A stretch of DNA of 64,000 bases from Ruminococcus flavefaciens (GTDB lineage Bacteria > Bacillota > Clostridia > Oscillospirales > Ruminococcaceae): NCBI RefSeq assembly GCF_900143025.1, contig NZ_FRCT01000010.1, forward strand, positions 1-64,000, written 5' to 3'. The notes under the pieces are model-generated. The model saw only the letters and a program-made list of their open reading frames with translations, did no database searches and was not told the origin of the DNA. This document shows positions 26,005-35,109 of the stretch, piece after piece. A program made the translations under genes and the position numbers. Position 1 is the stretch's first letter. The number at the start of each line of letters is the position of its first letter.

Positions 26005-28806
26005 ATGGGCAATATAAGAAAGCTTCTGCTGTGTTTCCTTGCGGTAGCGTCCCTGACTATGTCGGGCAGGACTTTTGCTGCTGAGGAGGATATGGAATTA
26101 TCCGTTGAGACCTCTGATTCGGACAGCGGAGAGAACGAAAAGGCAAAACGCTCGGAGACCGTTGAGAAGGTGGAGCTTTCCGCTGAGGATGCGGAAAAAT
26201 ACCTTGAAAAGGTAGGAACTGCCGACGGCTATGACATTTACCGCAAGGACAAGGACTTCGATGATAAGCTTTGGGAGTCCGTGGGCGGAAAGCCTAAGAG
26301 CAAAAAGGACTATACCGAGGAGCAGAAGCTGGTTTCCGACAAGATAGACGAGCTGAAAAAGATAGGGGAACTTGTGGCTGTTGATACAAAGACAGGAAAA
26401 GCCGCAGCCTCCTTCAAAAGCGGCAGTAAGTGCGATGACGGAAAGCTGTGGATAAGCGATGCAGGAAGATTTTTTATCGTTACCGATGAAGATGCATCGA
26501 AGATAGTAAGAGTAAGGAAGATAATCTCCTCCCTTGACAGTAAATACGCCTTTGTTTCGGCTGACGGAAAAACGCTGGAGCTTCTGCAAAGGGACATGAA
26601 AAAGCCTGATATTACGCTCTCCTACAGCGGAAAAGAGGACGGAAAGAAGGTATACAAGGCTGAAAGCGGCGAATTTGCGTGGCTGACAGCTGATGGCGTA
26701 CACTTCCTCGGCGTTTTCAGATACGGTGCGGAAAACGACAAGCTCCGCATGATAGTTGATGACAGAAGTGCCATATTCGGCATTGAAAATAAGGAAAACG
26801 GCTATATATGGTGGTCATCTCCCCTTGAAGCGGCTCAGGACAGGACTGCCACATCTCTGCTTGCAGATGAACTCAGGTCATCGAATATGCTGAGATACGG
26901 TGTACCCCTTACCCGCTCGGGAAATAATATGCTCAGGTCGGGCAGCGAGGGGGACTGCAAGTTCACGGTCAGCGATATCAGGGACGGCATACGTGTGGTC
27001 TATAACTACGATAAGGCAGGCTTTAAATATCCCGTGGAGTATACCCTCGAAGATGACCATTTGAAGGCAAGCGTAAAGGTATCGGAGATAGAGGAGAGCA
27101 AGAACGGCAATATCGCTACGGAAATGACCGTTCTCGGCTGTTTTGGTGCTGCCTCCGACAAGGAGGAGGGATATTTCGTTATCCCCGATGGCAGCGGTGC
27201 GCTTGTGCGCTTCAATAATAACCGCTGTTTCCAGACAAATATATATCAGCAGAGAGTCTACGGAAACGATGTTACGGCTGTACCTCAGACAAGGGGAGCT
27301 GTGACCGAGCAGATATATCTGCCTGTTTACGGCATAGTCAAGGAGGACAACGCTCTGCTCGCTGTTGCGTCGAAAGGCGACTCCAATGCCTATATCACGG
27401 CAAATGTGTCGAAGCAGTCCAACAGCAGCTATAATATTTGCAGATTTACCTTTATACTTCGTGCTATGGACAGCTTCTATATGTCGGGCAACAGCAATGA
27501 GCGATATACCGTCTTTGAAAAGGGTGCTATAAAGTCCGACGATATCGAGATGCTGTATTATCCTATCTCGAAAAAAGGTGCGGACTATACAGACGTAGCT
27601 GCCCGTTACCGTCAGTATCTCATGGAGGAGCAGGGAGTCGCAAAGAAATGTACTGCCGACAGCTCCGCCCTTTATCTCGGACTTTACGGCGGTACTATGA
27701 AAAAGAAGAATATCCTCGGCATACCTGTTGATATGAAGACCTCTGTTACGGACTATTCTCAGGCGGCAGGCATTATCGGCGACCTGAGTGCAAAGGGCGT
27801 TGAGGATATGGTCATATCCTACAGGAACTGGACAAATGACGGCATAAAGAACAAGGTGGACACTGATGCCGAGCCATCGGGAAAGCTTGGCGGCAAGAGT
27901 GATTTCAAAAAGCTTACCGACCTTGCGGACAAGAAGGGCTATGCTCTTTATCCTGTTTCGGATAACAGGGATTTTCTTTCGGGCAACGGCTACTACTCCT
28001 TTACGGATACGGCTGTAAGAGTATCGGGAGCTTATTCGCAGATAGTAAGCTATGACCGCGCCTACGGTATCCCTGACGGCTTCAGAAAGAATATGTCACT
28101 GCTTTCGCCCAGCTATTACGGGAAGGTATTCGGTGATATCGCTAAAAACTACTCAAAGGCAGGTCTTGACGGCGTATCTCTTGCAAGCCTTACTACTTCT
28201 CTTTACGGAGACTACGGCAAGAAGAATATTTCCCGTGCAAAGGCTGAAAAAATGCTGGCGGACAGCTATAAGAAGATAGATGACAAGCTGGGGAACGGCA
28301 TACTTGCAGACGGTGCGAATGCCTATGCTCTGCCCTATGTGAGCTGTATCACGGGAGTACCGAGCAGTTCCAGCAGATTTGACCTGTTTGATGAGGATAT
28401 ACCGTTCTATCAGCTGGTGCTCCACGGACTCATACCGTATTCCACAAAAGCCGTAAACGGTGATCCCGACCCAGAAAGGCTCATGCTCATGGCGGCGGCT
28501 ACGGGGAGCAGTCTCAGCTTTGATATGATATACGAGGAGACGAGCCTCCTTAAAGATACTGAGCTGGATACGCTGTATTACGCCGATCACAGGTACTGGA
28601 CGGATACTGCGGCGAAGTATCAAAAGCTTATGGAGCCTGTGCTGAGAAAGGTGTCGGACAGCTTCATTACGGGCTATGATACCGACGGAGATATAATTAC
28701 TGCCGAATACGAAAACGGCACAGTCGTAAAGGTGGACATGAAAAAGCGCACTATCGACTGCGGAGCTGTGCATATAGAGCTTTCCGAGGAAGGAGGGGAC
28801 GGCTGA
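26005..28806 (+). CDS. DUF5696 secreted glycosidase-like protein
   Basis: A 933-residue exported protein (signal peptide about 1-25) with a Glu/Lys-rich N-terminal region, a central beta-sandwich-like part (about 240-540), and a C-terminal half that resembles a TIM-barrel glycoside-hydrolase fold (LYLGLYGGTMKKKNILGIPV; VEDMVISYRNWTNDG; GLDGVSLASLTTSLYGDYGK). The family lacks demonstrated activity; a carbohydrate-active role is inferred from fold-like pattern and its sugar-permease neighbours. It overlaps the next permease by one base (TGATG). GAGGAGG precedes the ATG. Confidence 0.72.
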   Translation: MGNIRKLLLCFLAVASLTMSGRTFAAEEDMELSVETSDSDSGENEKAKRSETVEKVELSAEDAEKYLEKVGTADGYDIYRKDKDFDDKLWESVGGKPKSKKDYTEEQKLVSDKIDELKKIGELVAVDTKTGKAAASFKSGSKCDDGKLWISDAGRFFIVTDEDASKIVRVRKIISSLDSKYAFVSADGKTLELLQRDMKKPDITLSYSGKEDGKKVYKAESGEFAWLTADGVHFLGVFRYGAENDKLRMIVDDRSAIFGIENKENGYIWWSSPLEAAQDRTATSLLADELRSSNMLRYGVPLTRSGNNMLRSGSEGDCKFTVSDIRDGIRVVYNYDKAGFKYPVEYTLEDDHLKASVKVSEIEESKNGNIATEMTVLGCFGAASDKEEGYFVIPDGSGALVRFNNNRCFQTNIYQQRVYGNDVTAVPQTRGAVTEQIYLPVYGIVKEDNALLAVASKGDSNAYITANVSKQSNSSYNICRFTFILRAMDSFYMSGNSNERYTVFEKGAIKSDDIEMLYYPISKKGADYTDVAARYRQYLMEEQGVAKKCTADSSALYLGLYGGTMKKKNILGIPVDMKTSVTDYSQAAGIIGDLSAKGVEDMVISYRNWTNDGIKNKVDTDAEPSGKLGGKSDFKKLTDLADKKGYALYPVSDNRDFLSGNGYYSFTDTAVRVSGAYSQIVSYDRAYGIPDGFRKNMSLLSPSYYGKVFGDIAKNYSKAGLDGVSLASLTTSLYGDYGKKNISRAKAEKMLADSYKKIDDKLGNGILADGANAYALPYVSCITGVPSSSSRFDLFDEDIPFYQLVLHGLIPYSTKAVNGDPDPERLMLMAAATGSSLSFDMIYEETSLLKDTELDTLYYADHRYWTDTAAKYQKLMEPVLRKVSDSFITGYDTDGDIITAEYENGTVVKVDMKKRTIDCGAVHIELSEEGGDG

Positions 28807-29738
28807 TGAGCGAAAAAACAGAAGCTCCTGTGGTGAAAAAACATCGCAGAATGTCATATGAGAAAAGAAAGTCGCTTTACGGCTACGGCTTTATAAGTCT
28901 GTGGCTGGTGGGAACGGTTCTGTTCTTCCTTATCCCTCTCGGAAAGTCCCTGTGGTATTCCTTCTGTGAGGTCACAGTTGACCCGGGCTCGCTGAAAACT
29001 AAGTTCACAGGCTTCGGAAATTACATAAATGCTATTGCGGAAGACCCTTACTATACGGAATATCTGGGCGATACTCTTATAGAGGCACTCTGGAAAACTC
29101 CGCTGATACTCATTTTCTCGCTGTTTATCGCAGTGATACTCAATCAGAAGTTCAGGGGCAGGACTCTTGCAAGAGCTGTTTTCTTTCTGCCTGTTATTAT
29201 CGCTACAGGTCCCGTATTCAAGATAATCAGCGGTGATATGGACTCTACGGGCAATTCGGGAGCACAGCAGTTCTCGACTATGTTTTCCACCGACCTTGTG
29301 GGAGAGCTTATGCAGTTTCTCGGTATTTACGGTATCAGCGACAGAATGAGCGATATCATTTCGGCTGTTGCGGATAATATATTCGGTATCGTTTGGAGCT
29401 CGGGAATACAGATACTCCTGTTTCTTGCGGCTTTGCAGAATATCCCCTCGTCGGCAAGAGAGGCTGCACAGCTTGAAGGTGCTACTGCCTGGGAGTATTT
29501 CTGGAAGATAACCTTCCCATACGTGACCCCTTTCATACTTGCTAATCTTATATTCACAATAATAGATTCGTTCACTAACCCTATGAACAGCGTTATGAAC
29601 CGTATCGTATCAATGAAAAATCAGTGGGAATTCGGTGCGGCTTCGGCAATGGCGTGGATATACTTCGGTATAGTCCTTGCGGTGATAACCGTTATGGCAT
29701 GGGCGATAGGACGTTTCATCTATTACGAAAACGACTGA
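28806..29738 (+). CDS. ABC transporter permease, MalF/UgpA type (pair 3)
   Basis: A 310-residue six-helix sugar-type permease. The N-terminus is basic (VVKKHRRMSYEKRKSLYGYG), the first helix is near 32-55, and an enlarged extracytoplasmic loop sits between helices 3 and 4. The EAA loop is at about 218-240 (REAAQLEGATAWEYFWKITF). It is translationally coupled to DUF5696 upstream and is followed 12 bases later by its partner permease. Confidence 0.87.
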   Translation: MSEKTEAPVVKKHRRMSYEKRKSLYGYGFISLWLVGTVLFFLIPLGKSLWYSFCEVTVDPGSLKTKFTGFGNYINAIAEDPYYTEYLGDTLIEALWKTPLILIFSLFIAVILNQKFRGRTLARAVFFLPVIIATGPVFKIISGDMDSTGNSGAQQFSTMFSTDLVGELMQFLGIYGISDRMSDIISAVADNIFGIVWSSGIQILLFLAALQNIPSSAREAAQLEGATAWEYFWKITFPYVTPFILANLIFTIIDSFTNPMNSVMNRIVSMKNQWEFGAASAMAWIYFGIVLAVITVMAWAIGRFIYYEND

Positions 29739-29750
29739 GGAGGGATATGA

Positions 29751-30758
29751 ATGGACGATGTTAAAGCTGTTCCCGAAAAAAGCCTCAGCCAAAGAGAAAG
29801 GCGCAGAAAGCAGCGGGAGAATATGTCTGCGGAGGAGAGAGCCTATCTCAGAAGAAAGTCTGTAAAGGACAGAGTGTGGCCGTTTTTCCGCTTTGTTATA
29901 CTGGTGGGGCTGAGCTTCGTTATATTGTATCCTCTTATCTACATGATAAGCTGTGCTTTCAGAGAAAGGGGAGATATGAGCGACCCTACTGTAATGTGGA
30001 TACCGAGGCATTATACTCTCGATATAATCAGAGAGACCATAGATGCAATGGACTACTGGGAGACTCTGAAAAATACAGTGCTGCTGAATATAGGCTGCTC
30101 ACTGGTGCAGGTGGTTGCTTGTGCAATTACAGGCTATGGCTTTGCAAGGTTTAAATTCAAGGGCAAGAAGTTGCTTTTCGGTATCGTTATAATGATGATA
30201 CTTGTGCCCACACAGGTCATATCCCTGCCCCTGTATACTCAGTTCAGATACTTCGGCATAAAGGGACTGTTTTCAGTTAACCTTATTGACAGCAGACTTA
30301 CCATGTATCTGCCTGCTATGACTGCAAACGGCATACGTGCAGGACTTATGATACTTATTTTCAGACAGTTCTTCAAAGGGCTGCCGAGAGAGCTTGAGGA
30401 CGCGGCTTATATCGATGGCTGCGGACCATTTATGACCTTTGTGAAGGTAATGGCTCCTAATGCTGCACCTGCTTTCCTGACGGTTTTCCTGTTTTCGGTG
30501 GTGTGGTACTGGAATGATTACTATGTGAGCAATACCTTCTTTACAGCTCCGAAAACAGTTGCACTCATGCTTACGAATTTGGACAGTCAGCTGAAAATAA
30601 AGCTGTTCAATGACCCGTCTGTGCAGATAAGCCTGAGAGAGCAGATAGTGTGGAAGGAGGCAGGCTGCCTGCTTTCGATAGCACCTGTGCTGCTCATGTA
30701 TGTGTTCCTGCAAAAGCACTTCACCGAGGGCATAGAGCGTTCGGGTATCGTGGGCTGA
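29751..30758 (+). CDS. ABC transporter permease, MalG/UgpE type (pair 3)
   Basis: A 335-residue permease, longer than the other MalG-type members because of a charged N-terminal extension (about 1-42, many Arg/Glu/Lys) before the first helix. The EAA loop reads EDAAYIDGCGPFMTFVKVMA, with Asp where Ala is usual after Glu. Last gene of the 12-kb operon; a terminator follows at 30894-30925. GAGGAGGG precedes the ATG. Confidence 0.87.
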   Translation: MDDVKAVPEKSLSQRERRRKQRENMSAEERAYLRRKSVKDRVWPFFRFVILVGLSFVILYPLIYMISCAFRERGDMSDPTVMWIPRHYTLDIIRETIDAMDYWETLKNTVLLNIGCSLVQVVACAITGYGFARFKFKGKKLLFGIVIMMILVPTQVISLPLYTQFRYFGIKGLFSVNLIDSRLTMYLPAMTANGIRAGLMILIFRQFFKGLPRELEDAAYIDGCGPFMTFVKVMAPNAAPAFLTVFLFSVVWYWNDYYVSNTFFTAPKTVALMLTNLDSQLKIKLFNDPSVQISLREQIVWKEAGCLLSIAPVLLMYVFLQKHFTEGIERSGIVG

Positions 30759-30893
30759 AAAACTCCCTCTATAAAGGGGCAAAAAAACGGATTTTTTCAA
30801 TGGAAAACCATTGATTATTGAAATGTTAAAATAAAAAAATATATAGAGCCGGCTGCTTGGATATAAAACAGCTGACAGCATTATGAAATATGC

Positions 30894-30925
30894 ATCCGCC
30901 TTTTGTGATAAAAGGCGGATTTTTT
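30894..30925 (+). terminator. Terminator of the 12-kb ABC operon
   Basis: Perfect 11-bp stem ATCCGCCTTTT/AAAAGGCGGAT with a 5-base loop, followed by five T. Confidence 0.85.
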
Positions 30926-30926
30926 A

Positions 30927-30955
30927 TTGACATTTGGCGGAAAACAGCGTATAAT
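30927..30955 (+). promoter_or_regulatory. Promoter of the glycerophosphodiesterase gene
   Basis: TTGACA (30927-30932), 17-base spacer, TATAAT (30950-30955), a full-consensus promoter placed directly after the preceding terminator. Confidence 0.85.
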
Positions 30956-30986
30956 TGAAGTATATTTATTTGTTCGGAGCAAACCT

Positions 30987-32798
30987 ATGAAAAAAATATT
31001 TAAACCTGCGGGTGTTTTTCTGAGAGCTGTTCCTCATTTTCTTGTATTTGAACTTATATTCAAGCTGATGCTGCTTGCCATAGGAACGCCTGTGCTTGCG
31101 CTCCTTCTCAAGCTTACGATGAAGCTTTCGGGAATAAACTACCTTAATGATGAAAATTTACTTATTTACCTAAAGCACCCTGCGACGATAATCGTTATAA
31201 TCGTAATGCTTTTGTTTTACGCCTTTTTCTCCTTTGTGGAGCTGTCCGCACTGGCGGCGTGTTTCTCCTGCTTTGAGAAAAAGCAGCGTATCTTTACCGG
31301 CGGAATGTTCCGCACGGGCATAAAGTCGTTCGTAAAGGCTTTCAAGGGCTCGGGAATATTTGCCTTCCTCGGTTATATGGCGGTCATGCCGCTGGCGCAG
31401 ATCTCGCTGTCGTCGGGTATGTTCGTTGCACCGCTCATGCCTGTGCTGAAAAGGATATTCTATTCTGTCAACGGAGTGGGAGCTGTAGCTGCGTATATAC
31501 TTATGCAGCTTCTGTTCATAATACTTATCATAAGCGGCTGCTACAGTATACATTACCTTGTGCTTACGGGCTCTTCCTTCGGTGAGTGCCTGAAAAAGAG
31601 CAGGGAGAAGATGAAGGGGCAGCGTTTCAAGATGATAATGATGCTTCTCGGCTTCAGTCTTGCCGTTGTGGCAATTATAGCTATAGCTACCTTCGGAATA
31701 AGCTTCATTATCGTATACGCTATCAAGGGCTTGAAGGTAAATGCGGCTTTTGGTACGTCCCTGAGGATACTCCGCTATGCGTGGAGCGTGTTTACGGCTG
31801 TTTCGGCATTCGTTTCCGCACCTGTGGTCATGTGCTGGCTCACTCATAAGTTTATGAAGGACAACGAGGGCGAGAAATTCGATCTGCCCAACAAGAGAGA
31901 GTATAAAATGCGCCTGAGACACAGCGTTACTATAGTTGTGGTGCTTATCGCATCGGCTATTGTGATGAACCTTTCATACTTCAAGGCATTGTATCAGGGA
32001 AATGTAAACGTGAATGTGGGAGTTCTGTCCCGTACACAGGTAACGGCACACAGAGGTTTTTCGCACGTTGCGCCCGAAAACACACTTCCTGCGTTTCAGG
32101 CTGCCATTGACAGCGGTGCGGACTATATAGAGCTCGATGTCCAGCTTACGGCGGACGACCAGCTTGTAGTCTTTCACGATGACCGCATCGACCGTACAAC
32201 AGACGGAAAGGGTATGCTGAAAAACTATACCTATGAGCAGCTCCAGCAGTTCTCGGCAGGAGCATGGTACGGCAAGGAAGGAAAATTCGACGATGTGAAG
32301 ATACCGCTCTTTACCGAGGTGCTTGACCTTGTTGGAAAGGATATAATGCTCAATATAGAGATAAAGCGTTCGGGAGAACCGAAAAAGACGGCGCAGCGCG
32401 TAGTTGAGCTGGTGGAGGAGTACGGCATAGCCAATTCCTGCTATATTACTTCATTTTCCTATGATGCGCTCAAAAAAGTAAAGAAGCTTAATCCTAAAAT
32501 AAAAACGGGATATATAGCTAATCTGTCTACGGCTACCTCTTATTCCCGTCTGCCGTATATAGACGCGCTCAGTATGAATTACCTCTTTGTGAACCAGAGC
32601 GTTGTCAATTCTGCTCACCATAACGGAAAGCGCATATTTGTCTGGACGGTGAACAGGCAGAAGGACGTTCAGCAGATGATGGCTCTGGGCGTTGACAATA
32701 TCATTACCGACCGCCCCGACAAGGCTCTTGAAGTGGTTGATTCAAAGAAGGTCGGAGATACTGTTCTCACAGTTCTGAAATATATTTTCGGAAGCTGA
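30987..32798 (+). CDS. Membrane-domain glycerophosphodiester phosphodiesterase
   Basis: A 603-residue protein: an N-terminal region of about 330 residues with seven or eight membrane helices (glycerophosphodiesterase membrane domain), then a GDPD catalytic TIM barrel. Catalytic signatures are AHRGFSHVAPENTLPAF (His-Arg and Glu-Asn), ELDVQLTADDQLVVFHD (Glu, Asp, His) and NIEIKR. It would hydrolyse glycerophosphodiesters, perhaps from phospholipid or lipoteichoic acid turnover, at the membrane surface. ATG 30987 is chosen because it follows the promoter -10 by 31 bases and has CGGAG nine bases upstream; an earlier in-frame start would lie inside the promoter. Confidence 0.92.
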   Translation: MKKIFKPAGVFLRAVPHFLVFELIFKLMLLAIGTPVLALLLKLTMKLSGINYLNDENLLIYLKHPATIIVIIVMLLFYAFFSFVELSALAACFSCFEKKQRIFTGGMFRTGIKSFVKAFKGSGIFAFLGYMAVMPLAQISLSSGMFVAPLMPVLKRIFYSVNGVGAVAAYILMQLLFIILIISGCYSIHYLVLTGSSFGECLKKSREKMKGQRFKMIMMLLGFSLAVVAIIAIATFGISFIIVYAIKGLKVNAAFGTSLRILRYAWSVFTAVSAFVSAPVVMCWLTHKFMKDNEGEKFDLPNKREYKMRLRHSVTIVVVLIASAIVMNLSYFKALYQGNVNVNVGVLSRTQVTAHRGFSHVAPENTLPAFQAAIDSGADYIELDVQLTADDQLVVFHDDRIDRTTDGKGMLKNYTYEQLQQFSAGAWYGKEGKFDDVKIPLFTEVLDLVGKDIMLNIEIKRSGEPKKTAQRVVELVEEYGIANSCYITSFSYDALKKVKKLNPKIKTGYIANLSTATSYSRLPYIDALSMNYLFVNQSVVNSAHHNGKRIFVWTVNRQKDVQQMMALGVDNIITDRPDKALEVVDSKKVGDTVLTVLKYIFGS

Positions 32799-32847
32799 GA
32801 GTTTTCGGTGAGATATACGTCTAATATGTGGCAGAAGTAATTTCTGA

Positions 32848-32876
32848 TTGACATAATATACAATTTAGGATATAAT
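32848..32876 (+). promoter_or_regulatory. Promoter of the acyltransferase gene
   Basis: TTGACA (32848-32853), 17-base spacer, TATAAT (32871-32876), 53 bases before the ATG. Confidence 0.85.
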
Positions 32877-32929
32877 GTAACAGTGAGTTTGTTTTGCATT
32901 ATTCTGAAAAATGAAGGAGGTCCGACAAA

Positions 32930-34210
32930 ATGGACAGTAAAAAAAATACCGAAACTTCCGAAAAAGAAAAAGCGGAAGCAAAGGTAAGCAAGGCTGCCGC
33001 TGAAAAGAGCAGCAAAGGAAAAACAAAAAAGACGGAGCAGGCGGCAGGCACAGCTGTTGCAGCAGCACCTATAAAGCCATATTTTGCGGGAATAGACATA
33101 GTAAAGATTCTTGCGGTGTTCCTTGTTGTAAGTGTACACTTCTTCCTGTATAACGGCTTTTATTACGAACCGCTCACCAATTCCTCCGCATTGGGACCTA
33201 TAGCCTTCCGCTGGCTGGCTTACATATGCGTTCCGCTGTTTATGATAACTACGGGTTATCTTATGAAGAACAAGACCTTCAGCGGAAAATATTACCTCGG
33301 ACTTATAAAAATAATAGTTATATATATCTTTATAAGCATACTGTGTATCAAATTCAAGGAGCATCACTTCCATGAGGAGTTTGATGCATGGAAGATACTG
33401 AAGGGATATATAGATACATACACAAACGCACAGTACGGCTGGTATATCAATTATTACATATCTATCTTCCTCTGCATACCGTTCCTTAACCTTGCTATCA
33501 ACGGCTGTAAGAACAATTTGCAGAAATTCGTTCTCGTTGCAACGATAACTTTACTTACCATTTTTGCAAGAAGCTTCTACCTTGGATTCGACAGGGACGA
33601 TCAGATAAGAGCTCTTCCCGATCAGCTCAACGGTGCATGGTATTTTGCTTATTACTTTACAGGTGCATTCATTCGTGACTGTCCGCCTAAGAGATGTGTA
33701 CGCAACAAGCTTATAATCTTTGCTGTGCTTTGTCTGTCTACATGGTTCATAACATACAGCACATATAAGCAGTCACTTGCTGACGAAATAGGCGATCACC
33801 ACTTCCTTTCATGGCACTTCAACGATTACGGTACATACCCCGTATACATTATGGCAACCTGCGTATTCCTGCTTCTCTTTGATATCACAACTACAAACAA
33901 GGGCGTGAAGTTCGTACTGAGACAGATCTCGGGCGTTACACTTTCGCTTTACATGATATCCTACATCTTCGACAATATGTTCTACGGCGGCTGGCAGATG
34001 AATGAAACAAGCGTCCGTCATCAGGGCTTCTGTGAGAAGTACCTGACAGTCGGCGAACGTCTTGAACACTGGTATGAGATAATACCTAAGGTGTTCTTCT
34101 GCTCGCTCATATGCGCTATCATCATACATAAGCTGTATGACGGTGCGGCATATCTCGTTAAGCAGGGAATTGAAGCTATAAAGGCTGAAAAAGCTGCAAG
34201 AGAAGAATGA
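32930..34210 (+). CDS. Acyltransferase 3 family membrane protein
   Basis: A 426-residue integral membrane acyltransferase of the OafA/NodX type that would transfer acetyl or similar groups to cell-surface glycans. A 45-residue cytoplasmic extension rich in Lys, Glu and Ala precedes the first helix, which carries the family motif GIDIVKILAVFLVVSVHF with its conserved His. About ten helices follow. The acceptor is unknown; neighbouring flippase and phosphodiesterase genes fit surface-polymer modification. Single-gene unit between its promoter and the hairpin at 34218. Confidence 0.87.
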   Translation: MDSKKNTETSEKEKAEAKVSKAAAEKSSKGKTKKTEQAAGTAVAAAPIKPYFAGIDIVKILAVFLVVSVHFFLYNGFYYEPLTNSSALGPIAFRWLAYICVPLFMITTGYLMKNKTFSGKYYLGLIKIIVIYIFISILCIKFKEHHFHEEFDAWKILKGYIDTYTNAQYGWYINYYISIFLCIPFLNLAINGCKNNLQKFVLVATITLLTIFARSFYLGFDRDDQIRALPDQLNGAWYFAYYFTGAFIRDCPPKRCVRNKLIIFAVLCLSTWFITYSTYKQSLADEIGDHHFLSWHFNDYGTYPVYIMATCVFLLLFDITTTNKGVKFVLRQISGVTLSLYMISYIFDNMFYGGWQMNETSVRHQGFCEKYLTVGERLEHWYEIIPKVFFCSLICAIIIHKLYDGAAYLVKQGIEAIKAEKAAREE

Positions 34211-34217
34211 TCTATCG

Positions 34218-34258
34218 GTTCCCGAAGGCTTTCAGAGCTTTCGGGAACTATGTGTTTT
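34218..34258 (+). terminator. Probable terminator after the acyltransferase
   Basis: Stem GTTCCCGAA (34218-34226) with TTCGGGAAC (34240-34248), extended by GCT/AGC inside, followed by TATGTGTTTT. The U-run is interrupted, so efficiency is uncertain. Confidence 0.65.
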
Positions 34259-34330
34259 ATGTGAAAAAAGAAATAGTTAAAAGAAAATTATCGTTCATCA
34301 AAAATTTACGAATACATTTTTTGTAAATCC

Positions 34331-34359
34331 TTGATTTATGCCCGTATATATGATATAAT
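34331..34359 (+). promoter_or_regulatory. Promoter of the ribosomal superoperon
   Basis: TTGATT (34331-34336), 17-base spacer, TATAAT (34354-34359). It is the only promoter-like sequence found between the acyltransferase and rpsJ. Confidence 0.75.
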
Positions 34360-34365
34360 TGATTA

Positions 34366-34684
34366 CGTTGAGTGCGCTGATATGCGCACTGACTGCAGAA
34401 GATATGCGTTGAAGCGGAAGGTTGCTGCCGGTATGGCAGGTAATTTCCGTGGAGTATGTCCGATTTTAAACCGGGCGATTGGGATATCGAACACAGTTTG
34501 TGGTTATTCTTCACGCAGCTTGCGTATGCGTGAACTATGCTCATTTTGTGCTCAAATATTGCTAAGACCGCTCGGAAAACACCAGTTTTTCGAGTTTTTT
34601 TGTCAGATAAAGCATGAAACACACGGAAACGTGTGAATATCTCATATCTGCGTCCCCGTAATCAATTTCAAGGAGGCGAAAATA
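34366..34684 (+). promoter_or_regulatory. S10-operon leader with internal intrinsic terminator
   Basis: The leader of about 320 nt holds hairpins AGTGCGC/GCGCACT (about 34371-34391), CTGCC/GGCAG, and then a full intrinsic terminator: CTCGGAAAAC (34571-34580) pairs with GTTTTTCGAG (34585-34594), followed by seven T (34595-34601). A CACACG-GAAA-CGTGTG hairpin follows at 34620-34635. Because rpsJ starts at 34685, transcription must read through this terminator, the layout of an attenuator responding to ribosomal protein level. Known S10 leaders are described in gammaproteobacteria; no match to them was recognised. Confidence 0.6.
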
Positions 34685-34999
34685 ATGGCAGTCAACGAAA
34701 AAATCAGATTCAAGATCAAGGGTTACGATCATGCTACAGTTGACATTGCAGCAGCTAAGATCGTTGAGGCAGCTAAGAGAAGCGGTGCAAGAGTTTCAGG
34801 ACCTATCCCGCTCCCTACAGATAAGGAAGTTGTTACTATCCTTCGTGCTGTACACAAGTACAAGGACAGCCGTGAGCAGTTCGAGATGAGAACTCACAAG
34901 AGACTCGTAGACGTTATCCGTCCTACAGAGAAGACAACTGCTGCTCTTGATAAGCTTGAGATCCCCGCAGGCGTAGACGTAGTAATGGAGGTTAAGTAA
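34685..34999 (+). CDS. rpsJ: 30S ribosomal protein S10
   Basis: A 104-residue S10 (NusE), component of the 30S head and partner of NusB in antitermination. Family sequence is visible throughout ([41 protein letters not shown]). First gene of the superoperon, with AAGGAGG nine bases before the ATG. Because S10 is also NusE, its position just after an attenuator-like leader is suggestive. Confidence 0.97.
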   Translation: MAVNEKIRFKIKGYDHATVDIAAAKIVEAAKRSGARVSGPIPLPTDKEVVTILRAVHKYKDSREQFEMRTHKRLVDVIRPTEKTTAALDKLEIPAGVDVVMEVK

Positions 35000-35109
35000 T
35001 TAACCGATATCTCGCTTGAAAATACCGCTCGGGAAGCGGAATGACGGTGATCCGTCGGTCAAGTTGATGTGTAAATCATCAACCAATAACCTAACAGGAG
35101 GAAAAGAAA
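35000..35109 (+). other. rpsJ-rplC spacer with hairpins
   Basis: At 110 bases this gap is long for the operon. CCGCT-CGGGA-AGCGG and TTGATG-TGTAAA-TCATCAA can form hairpins, the second 20 bases before the rplC ribosome binding site. No U-run follows, so translational control or RNA processing is likelier than termination. Confidence 0.4.

Noticed and set aside
28153..28857. 234-codon minus-strand frame
   Set aside because: Antisense shadow of DUF5696 and the next permease; no signals of its own.
31170..31922. 250-codon minus-strand frame
   Set aside because: Antisense to the membrane domain of the glycerophosphodiesterase; composition rich in His, Tyr and Arg is typical of a frame shadow.
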